Shown here one piece after another: positions 34,220-45,664 of a DNA stretch of 64,000 bases. Position numbers and translations under genes: made by a program. Position 1 is the stretch's first letter; the number at the start of each line of letters is the position of its first letter. The notes under the pieces are model-generated. The model was not told where the DNA came from. It saw only the letters and a list, made by a program, of their open reading frames with translations, and made no database searches. Source of the DNA: Eriocheir sinensis (Eukaryota; Arthropoda; Malacostraca; Decapoda; Varunidae). Location of the stretch: assembly GCF_024679095.1 (NCBI RefSeq), contig NW_026111674.1, forward strand, positions 1 to 64,000, in the 5' to 3' direction.

Positions 34220-34930
34220 TAATGCAAACGCACGAAAGAAAGAAACAATACGCAATAAGAAAGAAATAAGAGAGAAAGAGAGAGAGACGGTGAAGCAAAG
34301 AGGGAAGAAGGGAGGGCGGGGAAGACGAAGCGAATAAATTGTCTGCTGGACCGAAAAGAATAAGGATGAAGGGGAGAGGGAGAAGTAAATATATAGAAAG
34401 AGAGAATGAAAGAGAGACGAGAAGATAAAGAGAACGTAAGAATTAAAGCAAACCGCGAACAGAAGTGCAATTGCATATTTTAAGGATAAGTAACGGAGAA
34501 AGAAAAGGTAGAGAGAAAGGAGAGGCGCAGAGACGTAAATATTTAGAAAGACATAAAAAGAGGAAAAGAGAAAATGGGAAAGAAAAGAGAACATAAAACT
34601 TAAACATAACCCCAAATAGAAGTGCAATTACAGATTTTAAGGAGAAGAAAGGGAGAAAGAAAAGGTAGAGAGAAAGAAGAGGCGCAGAGACGTAAATATT
34701 TAGAAAGACATAAAAAGAGGAAAAGAGAAAATGGGAAAGAAAAGAGAACATAAGAATTAAACATAATTCCAAATAGAAGTGCAATTACAGATTTAATAAA
34801 GAAGTAAGAGAGAAAAAAAAAGATAGAAAGGCGCAAAAAGAAAATACGGAAAAAAAACATGAAGAAAGAGTGAAAGAAAGAGAGACGAGAAAAGAAAGAG
34901 AACGTCAGATTTAATAACGAAAATAGAAAA
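34220..34930 (+). repeat. Purine-rich minisatellite, 157-bp unit, about 3.5-4 copies
   Basis: Unit: AGAAGTGCAATTACAGATTT, AAGGAGAAG, AAAGGTAGAGAGAAAG, GAGGCGCAGAGACGTAAATA, TTTAGAAAGACATAAAAAG, AGAGAACATAAGAATTAAAC and ATA. AGAAGTGCAA is at 34,461, 34,618 and 34,775, an exact 157-bp spacing. Flanking copies to 34,220 and 34,930 are more diverged. Confidence 0.92.
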
Positions 34931-35090
34931 GAAAACATAGACAGTTGAGGCGCAGAGAGAGCTCATAAGGGGTTCAAATAAAAGAAAGGGACGAAAATAA
35001 GAGAAGGTAGGATCAGGCGGACCTCGGATAGCATTTTAATCCCCAAATCTGGTTCCTGCTACCCACCGCCTTATCTCGAAGCAACAGGAG
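34930..35090. other. Short mixed interval
   Basis: No gene or motif is recognised. Confidence 0.4.
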
Positions 35091-35460
35091 GGAGCGAAGG
35101 TGAGAAGGGGCCAGGTGTGGAGGGAGGAAAAGGAGGTGAAAAGGGAAGGGAAGGAAGTTTAATAGGGAGGTGAGGAGGAAAGGAAGGAAGATGAGGAAAG
35201 CAAATGGTTAGGTAGGGAGATGAGAAGGGAAGGAAAGGAAGGTGAGAGAAGGAAAGGATGGTGAGTAGGGAGATAGGGAGGGAGGAAGGACATGAAAGGT
35301 AAAGGAAAGAAAGAAAAGTAAATGGGGAGGTAGGGAGGAGGAGGAGGAAGGACAGGAGAGGGAGAGGGTAAGGAAGGAGAGGTGACAAGGGAGGGAAGGA
35401 AGATGGGTAGGTAGGGAGGGAGAAAAGGAGGTGAGAAGAGAGGAAAGGAAGCTGTGGAAA
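35090..35460 (+). repeat. Polypurine GGGAGGTGAGAAGGGAAGG-type repeat
   Basis: GGGAGGTGAGAAGGGAAGGA-like words recur irregularly about every 50-60 bp. The minus frame reads Pro/Ser/Leu and is an artefact. Confidence 0.75.
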
Positions 35461-35579
35461 AAAAAATGGAAAAGAAGGGAACGAAAAAAAAAAGTGGATT
35501 TTTATCCCATTTAAACCTTAAAAAAATATATAAAAAAGTGATACAAAAAAGAAAATCGACTACGCGAGCTTACCGAAGA

Positions 35580-35584
<5 letters not shown>

Positions 35585-35624
<40 letters not shown>

Positions 35625-35940
35625 ACGGATCTAATAATGAGGCCGAAGATCAGAGGATGAAAGAGAAAGAGAATGAGGAAAGAAGAGAAGGATAAAGGGA
35701 AGCTGATGAAGACGGTGCCAACGAGAGAAGGGAAGGAAGGAGAGGGAAGCCGTGGATGAAGGGAAGCAGTAGGAGAAAGGAAAGAAAGATAAAGAAAGAT
35801 GGGAAGAACTTAGAAGGGAAGAAAGAGAGGGAGGAGGGAGAGGGAGAGAAACCTTTTGACAGCCTGGATGGAAAAGCGATGTAGAGAAGATAGATAGATA
35901 GACAGATAGATAGACAGAGAGAGAGAGAGAGAGAGCCCAC
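35585..35940 (+). repeat. (GA)n runs and purine tract
   Basis: (GA)n lies at about 35,585-35,620 and 35,917-35,936, with GGAAGG-type purine sequence between and (GATA)n at 35,888-35,915. Confidence 0.85.
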
Positions 35941-36119
35941 ACAGACAGTTGCCATGTTCAGACCGTCTTTCAAAATACTTTACATAACTTTTTGATGCTT
36001 AAACTTTCTGGTTCTTTTGCAGTCGTTTCTGAATACACTTCCCAAGGGGTTTGTACTACTTAAGTGCCTCCTCTGTTAAGAATATCCCTTCATTTTGACC
36101 CTCAATGACACTCCTTTAA

Positions 36120-36550
36120 AGATACTATCCCCTCCTTCCTTTATCCTTCCCCCCCTCCATCCCCTTCTTCTCTTCATCCCCTTCTTTCCTCTTTATTCTC
36201 CCCCTCTTCATTCACTTTCATCTTTTTATCACCTCTCTTCTCCATTTCCTCCCTATATTATCTGCCATTTCATCCTCTTCCTCCTCCCCTTCATCCCCAT
36301 CTCCCTCCTTAATCCCTTTCCCCTTCATTCCCTATACCCCAACATCCCCTTTCTCCCCGTTTCTCACCTCCCCTTTCCATCCCCTTCCTCCATTTTCATT
36401 CCCTTTCCTCTCCCCATCCCCTTATCCCCTCATCCCCATCCTCTCCTTTATTTGCTCCCACATCCATTCCCTTCCTCTCTCCTTCCTCCCCTTTCCCCTC
36501 TCTAACCTCTTCTATCCCCTTCCCCTTCCTCCCCTTCACCCTTCATCCCC
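36120..36550 (+). repeat. C-rich polypyrimidine tract
   Basis: CATCCCCTTCTC-type words recur every 30-60 bp over about 430 bp. Open frames are artefacts. Confidence 0.8.
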
Positions 36551-36736
36551 ACCCAATAAGATTTTTTTTTAGTAGCTACATGGCAAGTTTGTTACAACGG
36601 TATTGGGGATTTAGACTTTAATTAAGCAAGGTTTTGAAAAGCGTGGTAGTGATTCAATGCTCTTTTTTTATTTGTTTCCTCTTTGCTTCCGTTATTATTT
36701 TGGTCTGAAGTTCTAACGACCGGATTGAAGTGTATA

Positions 36737-36738
<2 letters not shown>

Positions 36739-36782
<44 letters not shown>
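36739..36782 (+). repeat. (GT)n microsatellite
   Basis: About 21 GT units. The preceding 36,550-36,738 is mixed sequence without a gene. Confidence 0.95.
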
Positions 36783-36784
<2 letters not shown>

Positions 36785-36830
36785 TGGGAAGCATAATCAT
36801 TCTTTAAGAGTGTGCAGTTTTGATAATGAC

Positions 36831-36840
36831 TAATAATAAC

Positions 36841-36887
<47 letters not shown>

Positions 36888-36900
36888 TAATGATAATAAC
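36831..36900 (+). repeat. (AAT)n microsatellite
   Basis: About 22 AAT units with a few C substitutions. 36,905-37,115 is mixed sequence with no gene recognised. Confidence 0.95.
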
Positions 36901-37160
36901 AAAGGGGTTAGTAGTATCAGTTCGCAGTACGGGGAGTTCGTTAACGTTAAATTCCCTTCAGCCGCCGAACACGTGGAAACAATTATAACGTTAGGCCGCC
37001 ATGACAGCCGTCCGCATAGTGTTATGACCGCAGCGGATGAAACTGCCATCCAATCAATACCGTTTGGACCCTATTGCGTCATTACCGTAGGCCGTCAAAA
37101 TAAACCGTATAAGGATTGAACTCGGATCCGTTAAATTTTGATGTGGGTGATCCTTCTAAA

Positions 37161-37293
37161 TGGCAACAGTGGACAAGTGACAACAGCGGGACAAGTGGCA
37201 ACAGTGGGACAAGTGGCAACAGTGGGACAAGGGCAACAGTGGGAGAAGTGACAATAGTGGGACAAGTGGCAACACTGGGACAAGTGGCAACAG
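37161..37293 (+). repeat. Minisatellite, 18-bp unit, about 7 copies
   Basis: The unit is GGGACAAGTGGCAACAGT. It is in frame (18 = 6 codons), so plus reads a repeated Asn-Ser-Gly-Thr-Ser-Gly string. One copy has lost three bases. The flanking frame is pyrimidine-tract sequence, so a gene is unlikely. Confidence 0.9.
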
Positions 37294-37299
37294 TGAGTA

Positions 37300-37670
37300 C
37301 TCCTTCTCCTCCTCCTCTTTCTATTCCTCCTCTTCCTGATATTGTTTTTGTTATTTTTATCTTGCTCATTTTTATTTCTCTCCTCCTCCTTGCCCTCCTC
37401 CTCCTCCTCCTCCTCCTGTTTCTCTTCACCCTTCTTCGTTTCTCCTCTTTTTCCTTATCATCTCGGTGTTCTAGTCCTTCTCCTTCTACTCTTCTTCTTC
37501 CTTATTATGTTGCTCTTCCTCTGTTCCTTCTCTTGTTGTTCTTCTTTGTCTTTTTCAGCATCCCAGTCATCTTCCTCCTCTTCCTCATCTTCCTCCTCTT
37601 CCCTCTCTCACTCTCACTGCCTTTCATCCTCCTCCTCCTCCTCCTCCTCCTCCTCCTCCACCACCAAAAG
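37300..37670 (+). repeat. TCC/TTC polypyrimidine tract
   Basis: Interrupted (CTC)n and (TTC)n, with perfect (TCC)n at about 37,630-37,660. Confidence 0.85.
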
Positions 37671-37804
37671 CATAAAAAGTTGCACCGAATTACATTAAAG
37701 CAAAGCCGTGAATCATTTTTTAGAGGTTCCCGCTCTGCCATTCCGTGTGTGAATTTGTTGTTTCGGCTGCTGGGGAGGAGTACATTAAAACGACATAAAT
37801 AATG

Positions 37805-37838
<34 letters not shown>

Positions 37839-37839
37839 C
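37805..37839 (+). repeat. (AAC)n microsatellite
   Basis: About 11 perfect ACA units. 37,670-37,800 and 37,840-38,170 are mixed sequence with no gene recognised. Confidence 0.95.
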
Positions 37840-38169
37840 TACAATATTTCGCGAGAGTGCCAAGCAGGACCTTTGTGAATACGCGAAAATGTCAAGAGCA
37901 AATTTAAAAAAAGGCGTATAAAAAATGGAGAAGCTAACGTAATCGATTTTTTGGAGTATTATTTTTATTATTTTCACTACTATTTACTATTCTGGTCTAA
38001 TTATGGAGGGTAGAGATGGAAGGAGGAATGAAGGGAAGAAAAATGAGAGAATACTACTACTATTTCGACACGCGATCAGAAATTATCGAGGTCAAAGAGA
38101 CGGAGATGGGCACTGCCGCAACGCGTAGCTATAGCACATGCTCTTCACCTCACCTTCTTTTATCTATCT

Positions 38170-38908
38170 TCTATGGGCGCTATGTTGCTGTCGCCTGAAC
38201 ACCTTTTCCTTTACCTGTTATCTATCTGAAGCGCGCTATTTTGCTGCCACCTGAACACCTTTATAGTAAGTTACCTTCTACCTATTTTTGAAGGCTGCTA
38301 TGTTGCTGTCGCCGCTTGTACCGTCACCCGAACACCTGTACCTTTACCGTTTATCTGTATCAAGGACGCTCTGTTGCTGTCTTCCCGTGCGCCGTCACCC
38401 GAACACCTGCACCTTTACCGTTTATCTGTATCAAGGGCGCTCTGTTGCTGTCTTCCCGTGCGCCGTCACCGGAACACCTGTACCTTTACCGTTTATCTGT
38501 ATCAAGGGTGCTCTGTTGCTGTCTTCCCATGCGCCGTCACCGGAACACCTGTACCTTTACCGTTTATCTTTATCAAGGGCGCTCTGTTGCTGTCTTCCCA
38601 TGCGCCGTCACCGGAACACCTGTACCTTTACCGTTTATCTGTATCAAGGGTGCTCTGTTGCTGTCTTCCCATGCGCCGTCACCGGAACACCTGTACCTTT
38701 ACCGTTTATCTGTATCAAGGACGCTCTGTTGCTGTCCCGCGTACGCCGTCACCCGAACACCTGTACCCTTACCGTTTATCTGTATCAAGGACGCTCTGTT
38801 GCTGTCTTCCCGTGCGCCGTCACCCGAACACCTGTACCCTTACCGTTTATCTGTATCAAGGACGCTCTGTTGCTGTCTTCCCGTACGCCGTCACCGGAAC
38901 ACCCACAG
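38170..38908 (+). repeat. Minisatellite, 71-bp unit, 8 full copies plus decayed 5' copies
   Basis: Unit: GCCGTCACCGGAACACCTGT, ACCTTTACCGTTTATCTGTA, TCAAGGGCGCTCTG, TTGCTGTCTTCCC, RTGC. GCCGTCAC recurs at 38,391, 38,462, 38,533, 38,604, 38,675, 38,745, 38,816 and 38,887. Decayed units lie near 38,175, 38,240 and 38,300. With a 71-bp unit free of stops, all three plus frames are open for 207-237 codons and show the same peptides in rotated frames. Confidence 0.96.
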
Positions 38909-39065
38909 TAACACCTCGTCGCTCGAACCGCAACACAAGAAAGTTCCCGGAGCTGCGCGGTATTCAAATCTGCCTCATTTTCTTGCCCACTCTTCAAAGA
39001 TTTTATGTCCGTGTATAAAATCCCCTTAATGAACCACTGCGAGGAAAAAAAGGACTACTATAAAG

Positions 39066-39290
39066 AAAGGAGGAGGAGGAGGAGGAGGAGGAGGATATGA
39101 TAAAGAATGAGCAGAAGGGGATTTAACATTTAAAGAGAAGATGAAGGAAATTATAAAATGGGAGAGGTAAGAAAATGGGAAGACCAGCAAGTGCAATGGA
39201 AAAGAAAAGAAAGTCATGGAAGAGGAGGAGGAGAAGGAGGAAGAAGAGGAGGAGGAGGAGGAGGAGGAGGTGGAGGAGGAGCTCTGAAAT
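39066..39290 (+). repeat. (GGA)n-rich purine tract
   Basis: (GGA)n at about 39,068-39,095 and 39,220-39,282, with A/G-rich sequence between. Confidence 0.85.
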
Positions 39291-39349
39291 ATCGAGTTTT
39301 TATGGTCCACTACAAACGCGTCCGCTAATGAGATCACTGCCTCTTTGTC

Positions 39350-39660
39350 TCTTTCTCCTCCTCCTCCTCCTCCTCCTCCTCCTCCTCTTCTGCTTCTCCC
39401 TTCCTCCTCCACCTCCTCCTCTTCCACCGTCGTCTGTATTTTTTTTTCTGCATTTTTCCTCATTTTCCTTTTCTTGTTTTTTTTCCTGGTTTCTTTTGAG
39501 AGTCTGTCACTGCTTCCTCCTCCTCCTCCTCCTCCTCCTCCTCCTCCTCTCTATCTTTTGTCTCTATTCTTCCTATCCCTCTCTCTGTACCTCTCCCATC
39601 CCCCTTTTTTTCTCTCACTGTCTTCCTTTCTTCCTTTCTTCCTTACTCATTCCATAGACA
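39350..39660 (+). repeat. (CTC)n microsatellites in a polypyrimidine tract
   Basis: (CTC)n fills about 39,354-39,388 and 39,517-39,549, with T-rich and TTCC sequence around. Opposite in strand bias to the preceding GGA tract, 70 bp away. Confidence 0.9.
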
Positions 39661-39804
39661 ATACAGATTTTTTGGTAGTTTTAGCTTATTTATACCTTTC
39701 TTTCAGTGTCTTGTAATACATATGATTTTATTCGATCTGATTTTTATTGTATGTTGTATCATGTATCTTCTAGCATATACACACACGTACGCATGTATAA
39801 TTTG

Positions 39805-39810
<6 letters not shown>

Positions 39811-39858
<48 letters not shown>
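39811..39858 (+). repeat. (CA)n microsatellite
   Basis: About 24 perfect CA units. 39,860-40,205 downstream is mixed sequence without a recognised gene. Confidence 0.96.
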
Positions 39859-39860
<2 letters not shown>

Positions 39861-40208
39861 GCATCCCTCCTCTCCTTATCCTCAGCTCCGCCAAAGCGTC
39901 GAGGGCGTTCCAAGGGCGGCACGAGGCACCATTGACAAGGCTGTTTGGCAGGAGGGAAAAAATGAGCAAGTCTTTTGAACTGGCGTCTCATCTCTGTGAA
40001 TTGATCGTCTCTCAAAGGTTCCAATACCACTCCGGTCTACACGAGAACCACTCCTCTCAAAAGCTCCACGCGGAAACCTTGTGGCACCTGACGCTGTGAG
40101 GACCAATCAGGCCATTAATGTATATATCGTCGCCCACCTGAGCCGAAGTGAAGTAGCGCCGGAACCGTAAAAAGAACTTCTGAAGCCCGTGTCACAAAGT
40201 CTGTTTAG

Positions 40209-41490
<1,282 letters not shown>

Positions 41491-41499
41491 GGTGGGGTT

Positions 41500-41526
41500 A
41501 TATGTGTGTGTGTGTGTGTGTGTGTC
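41500..41526 (+). repeat. Short (GT)n
   Basis: About 12 GT units. No gene is recognised around it. Confidence 0.85.
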
Positions 41527-42030
41527 CGGCCTCTCATTCCGGTTCTCTTATCCGGATCGCCACGGGCCGGTTCGTGTTCCCAGGTAATTCGGTTATCGTG
41601 TCAATTGCGAAATACTTAAAACAACAGCATGTAAATTTTATCGCCTCAGCCCTTCGCCTCGTCCCCCCTCTCGTACCTCTAGCTGCCCTCGTTGAAATAT
41701 TATTGTAGCGCGTAAATGTAAATCGTCTTTAGTCTCTTAGTCCCAAGGGGCGCCAAATGTATCTGTGGCGCCGTGTTTGTGAAATTCGTATTACTATTAA
41801 TGATAATTGTGTTTATTTATGTATTATTTTATGTTCATATGATTTCCAGTGAACTGTGGCCGTAATGGCGAGGAGGGGGCCGCCATGGAGGCCGCCTCTG
41901 ATTAACAATGCAAATAGTGGCACGTAAAATAAACTTGAATGTGTCCCGCCGGCGCGCTGTACATGTGCACGCAAACATCAAACAGGACCCACACTTACCA
42001 ATTAGTATATAACGTGCCCCCGCGTGGACC
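41527..42030. other. Mixed sequence with an octamer (POU) motif
   Basis: Non-repetitive DNA. AACAATGCAAATAG at 41,905-41,918 contains ATGCAAAT (POU octamer) overlapping an ACAAT (SOX-like) word. The GC-rich AATGGCGAGGAGGGGGCCGC lies just upstream. This is a candidate regulatory region only. Confidence 0.4.
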
Positions 42031-42036
42031 AACGAA

Positions 42037-42129
42037 CACACACACACACACACACACGTTATAAAAAGAAAGAAAAAAACAGAACGAACCCATTTTGAAT
42101 AGCTACACCTTTTCTGGCATCTCACTTTA

Positions 42130-42207
<78 letters not shown>
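42037..42207 (+). repeat. Two (CA)n microsatellites
   Basis: (CA)n at 42,037-42,057 and a longer one, about 38 units, at 42,130-42,207, separated by a mixed A-rich spacer. Confidence 0.95.
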
Positions 42208-42208
<1 letters not shown>

Positions 42209-42539
42209 CTCTTCAATCCCGGTGGTACTCGCGACACGTATTCCCAAACAAACAGACAGTCAGGCAGGCAAACAGACAATCAAACGGACACCTTCATTAT
42301 GCCTCGGAGTCGTCGCTTCCAAACTTCGTCCCCTTCAAGGAAACAACAACAAGAGAAGGACCGTACTTTGCAAACACTCCTTGACTCGCCTGCCGTTTTC
42401 TTCGGCAATTGTTTCCTTTGTTTGCCGTGTCTGTATTACGTGTGTGTGGGAGGAGGCTGGGTTAGGGGGTAGGGAGGTATGTACAGCAAGGGCAAAAACA
42501 CGAAAAGCAACAACAAAAAAGACCGCTAGATGAGTATTG

Positions 42540-43020
42540 GTACTTGAAGGTAGATCGTGGTAGTAAGTAATGGTAGGCTGGTAGTGGATAGGAATAGGCA
42601 GGTAAGTTGATAGGTCCTAGGGAGATATTTTGATTTGTAAGTAGGTAGATGACGAGGTTGGAGATCACATTAACTTTCATATCGTGTAAGAAAACCCCCT
42701 CAGTGGGTGAGCTGGTAGGTAGGTAACAGATAATAAAAGTGGAAGGTAAGTTTGGTAAGTGGATAAATCTTTGGATTCTTTTTAGGAGCAGCGAGTAGCG
42801 GGCTTTTTTATTAGTTTCCTTTTTGTGTGCCCTTGAGCTGTCTCCTTTGTTGTTAAAAAAAAAAGTGGGTAGTATTAAGCTCGCGTAAGAAAAAACCCTC
42901 AGTAGTACAGTAGATAGGAAAAGTGATAGTTAAGTTTGATAGATACTAAGTAGATAATCAAGCAGGTAGATAGATAGACTTCCAAGCAGACATGAGACCA
43001 CATCAAAACCCAACTCACTT
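42540..43020 (+). repeat. GGTAGGTA-rich sequence with a direct repeat flanking a SINE-like tail
   Basis: The segment CGTGTAAGAAAACCCCCTCA followed by AGATAATAAAAGTGGAAGG and TAAGTTTGGTAAG (42,683-42,757) recurs in diverged form as GCGTAAGAAAAAACCCTCAG followed by AGATAGGAAAAGTGATAG and TTAAGTTTGATAG (42,883-42,945). A third scrap (TTAGGAAAACACCCTCGG) lies near 43,019. The retroposon-like tail sits between the first two. Confidence 0.65.
42780..42866 (+). mobile_element. SINE-like or retroposon 3' tail (family copy B)
   Basis: TTTTTAGGAGCAGCGAGTAG, CGGGCTTTTTTATTAG, TTTCC, GTGCCCTTGAGCTGTCTCC, TTTGTTGTT and A10. Best preserved of the four copies. CTGTCTCCTTTGTTGT is shared almost base for base with 5,730-5,760. 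The A-tail points to retroposition. The body of the element is not identifiable in this window. Confidence 0.55.
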
Positions 43021-43440
43021 AGGAAAACACCCTCGGACAACATCTCTCTCCCGTTATTCTGGGGTGGTGAGGTTGCCGGGTCTAGTGTCACCAATCAGGG
43101 CAGGTGCTCCGGCCGACAGGTGGGCGCTGGGCTCGACACGCCATGCGACAATAAGCGGACAAGGTGTGAGACACCCGCTGGCACACGTGTACATATTCCG
43201 GCCGCGGTCAGGTGTTGCGTCGGCATGTGTAATGGGATGAGATGGCACTGGTAAAGGAATCCGATTGTAATATACTCAAGGTTATAAGGACACAGAAGGG
43301 CAGGGTGTGGTATTCGAACTCCTGAGAAGCAATTGGTCACCATATTCTCCCCACTCATCAGTTTTCTCCTCCTTGTTTCATTCCATCTCTTATTTGTCTC
43401 TTGCTGTATATATTTGCCTGTTAATACATCTATCTTCCCC
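43020..43440. other. GC-richer mixed sequence, no gene recognised
   Basis: About 43,060-43,330 is richer in GC than its flanks and has overlapping short frames on both strands. The minus strand holds GAGTTCGAATACC near 43,312-43,324, a poor match to the Pol III B box. I cannot name an element. Confidence 0.4.
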
Positions 43441-43444
43441 TCTT

Positions 43445-43795
43445 CCCCAGGTCTTATTTAGTAACAGATAGATAGATGAGTAGATAGAGCGAGAGGTAGA
43501 TAAAGAAAAGTTGATAGAGAGATAAGTGCAAAGTGTGTCGGTGGAAAAGGTCAGTTGAAGGGGAGGAGAAGAGGGATAGGAAGAGAGAAAAGGAGAAGAA
43601 AGGGGAATGGGAAAGGGAAAGGTGTTCATAATGGGACAGGTGAAGGGGGTGGATGTGACGGGAATGATGGGACGGAAGAGGTTAGGGAGAGGGAAAGGGA
43701 AAGGGAAGGGAAATGTGTTCATGAAGGGAGAGAAAAGTGGAGGGAAAAGGGGAAGTAAGCCTGAAAGGGGGAACGAAAGGGAAAGGCGTGCATAA
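43445..43795 (+). repeat. GATA and GGGAAA purine-rich repeats
   Basis: (GATA)-like words lie at 43,466-43,500 and GGGAAAGGGAAAGG-type polypurine at about 43,555-43,790. GGGAAAGGTGTTCATAATGG and GGGAAATGTGTTCATGAAGG (43,614 and 43,707) mark a duplication of about 93 bp. Confidence 0.7.
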
Positions 43796-45480
43796 AGAGG
43801 CTGCAGCGAGGTGTTCCCAGGGGGCGGACTCTCTTAGGGAACATTATGAGCCATCAGGGTTGCTTCACTTAATCGGATCCTCCATTTCAAACACAAAGGC
43901 GCGAGGGAGAAAAGAATCTACGCGAGCTCATGGTATTTTGTCTCCCTGTCTGACGATCCTTTTTTTTCTCCCTCCGTATCTCTTTCTCTCTTTCCGGGGC
44001 GTTTGCGTTTTTTATCGCGACATCTTTGCGCGCGCGAGAAATCTGCGCATCGATCAGGCTTCCTCTTGTCCTTTTCCGCCCCATTGAATAGCCTTGCCTG
44101 GCGGGAAGTTTATGATATTTTTTTCCTTCCTCGTTCCTTCGCGCCTAATGGAACTGTCTCTAATGAAGGCGCCATTGTGCTAGTTAAGGAAGGATTTTAT
44201 TTTTGTTTTTTATTTTGCTTTATGAGACAGGACAAAAAAAGTTCTCGTGAAAGCTGAATAGATGAGTGGAAGGAAGAGGGTGACACTTGCATAGGCGACT
44301 AAGAATAAGGTGCAGAAAGGGAGAGTTGGGTTCTATTGCTGTTCCGCTTCTGTATGATCGGTAATTAAAGTCACTATCAATTAGCAAATAAATAGACAAA
44401 CAAGAGAAAGAAATGCACAGAAGAAACAAAGAAGCGATATAACAAAACAATAAAAAAACGATGAAGAAAAATGAAGCACTCCAACCCCCCTCTCCCCACC
44501 CCACGCCCTCCCTTTTACACCTGTGACTAACTGAAAAGGTGATAATAGTTACTTACCTGGCCGTGTTTGTGTTCCTGGGCGTCGTTATTAGCGATGCATT
44601 ACCTTCTGAAACCATCACCTCTCGAGATATTTTTGAGGCACTTTTTACTCCCAATTGTTTAACGCGTTGGTTGTGACAGGGAGAGGAGAGAGGGAGGGGA
44701 GGATGGGAGGGAAGGGAGAGGGAGGCGCCTACACCTTCTCAACTTATCAGGAAAATGCATGATTCAATAAGGGAGGAGAAAAGTCAGTGTGTGTGACAAT
44801 GCAATATTCATCAGAGGCATAATCTAGTGGGGAGCTCCAATCTGCCCGCCACAAAAATGGGATGACATTTCAGCGACAAAAAGGTACGCCTGTCCTCTCC
44901 GCCAGACTCAGGAGGCATCTTTTATCCCAGTCCCGCTGACACCTGGGGCGGCCGCTCACCTGGGAAGCACGTTAAGTAGGTCACCGCGCGCCAGGTTCTC
45001 GTGTCTCCCCAGCCTCGTCAGGTCAACGGGCGGCGATGTGTCGGGTTTCCCACGTGGGCAAAGGGCCAGTGTGTATTTATTAGAGTTGGTCGTGGCTGGG
45101 AAGGGGAGGGTGGGGGCGGCGTGGCTGCTCCGTGACACTGTTTGCTGAATTTACATAATAATGACGTGCCTTAACAAAAGTCTCGTGTTTGGCAACTCCT
45201 CCCAACTCATATCCCGGGCTACGCATGGCACTCGCGCCCCTTCGTCAGCTGTGTCGCGACAGGAGACTCAACCTAATTGCAGGGTAGAATAAACGTCAAA
45301 GTCGGTGTGGCGCTCAGGTGCGATTAAGGAGGCGAATATTTCCCCGCCAAAGGCTTTGCAATTACCGCGTGTGTGCGAGTTTGGAGAACACCGCTTGTCA
45401 AGTGGTTGCAAGTCTTCATGCAATTACTGCCAAATCCAAAGAGTGAGGCCAACCTTATTGACACAGCTTGATCCCGCCGC
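43795..45480. other. Long mixed-sequence island, no gene recognised
   Basis: Mostly non-repetitive, GC-moderate sequence with a T-rich patch at 43,960-44,130 and a GGGAGGGGAGG patch at 44,680-44,725. Short frames overlap on both strands without recognisable domains. Confidence 0.5.
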
Positions 45481-45481
45481 C

Positions 45482-45664
45482 ATGAAGCTTTATGGAGCGG
45501 TATTGGCGCTTTGTGTGACACGCCCCCTGGCGACCCGCGCCTGGCCCCGCCAGAACACCTGGGCAGGAGGGAGCGGCGCTACACGGGAGGACGGGGGTAG
45601 GACCAGGAGACGTGTTTCCTGCAGTCTGTCTTCCCGCCACTCCAGTTTGCTTATTGAGGAGTAG
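45482..45664 (+). CDS. Candidate small secreted peptide, 60 aa (weak)
   Basis: The ATG at 45,482 sits in a strong context (CCGCCGCCATGA). It opens with MKLYGAVLALCV, a basic residue then a hydrophobic core as in a signal peptide, and an Ala-x-x-Ala type site near residue 20. The rest is Arg/Ser/Gly-rich with a TRRR basic stretch (around residues 41-44) and one Cys after it, ending in LIEE at a TAG stop. There is no family match I recognise. The frame is also open upstream of this ATG to about 45,305. Its stop lies at the start of a retroposon-like tail. A chance frame in GC-rich DNA is quite possible. Confidence 0.12.
   Translation: MKLYGAVLALCVTRPLATRAWPRQNTWAGGSGATREDGGRTRRRVSCSLSSRHSSLLIEE

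Noticed and set aside
38288..39029. Repeat protein of about 237 aa
   Set aside because: The unit is 71 bp, so the same peptides appear in all three frames. A coding repeat would keep a multiple of three.
41555..41590. CGTGTTCCCAG/GTAATT acceptor-donor pair
   Set aside because: No continuous pyrimidine tract or branchpoint at a sensible distance.
43060..43340. tRNA or tRNA-derived SINE head on the minus strand
   Set aside because: The GAGTTCGAATACC B-box match has two mismatches, and no A box or cloverleaf can be drawn upstream.
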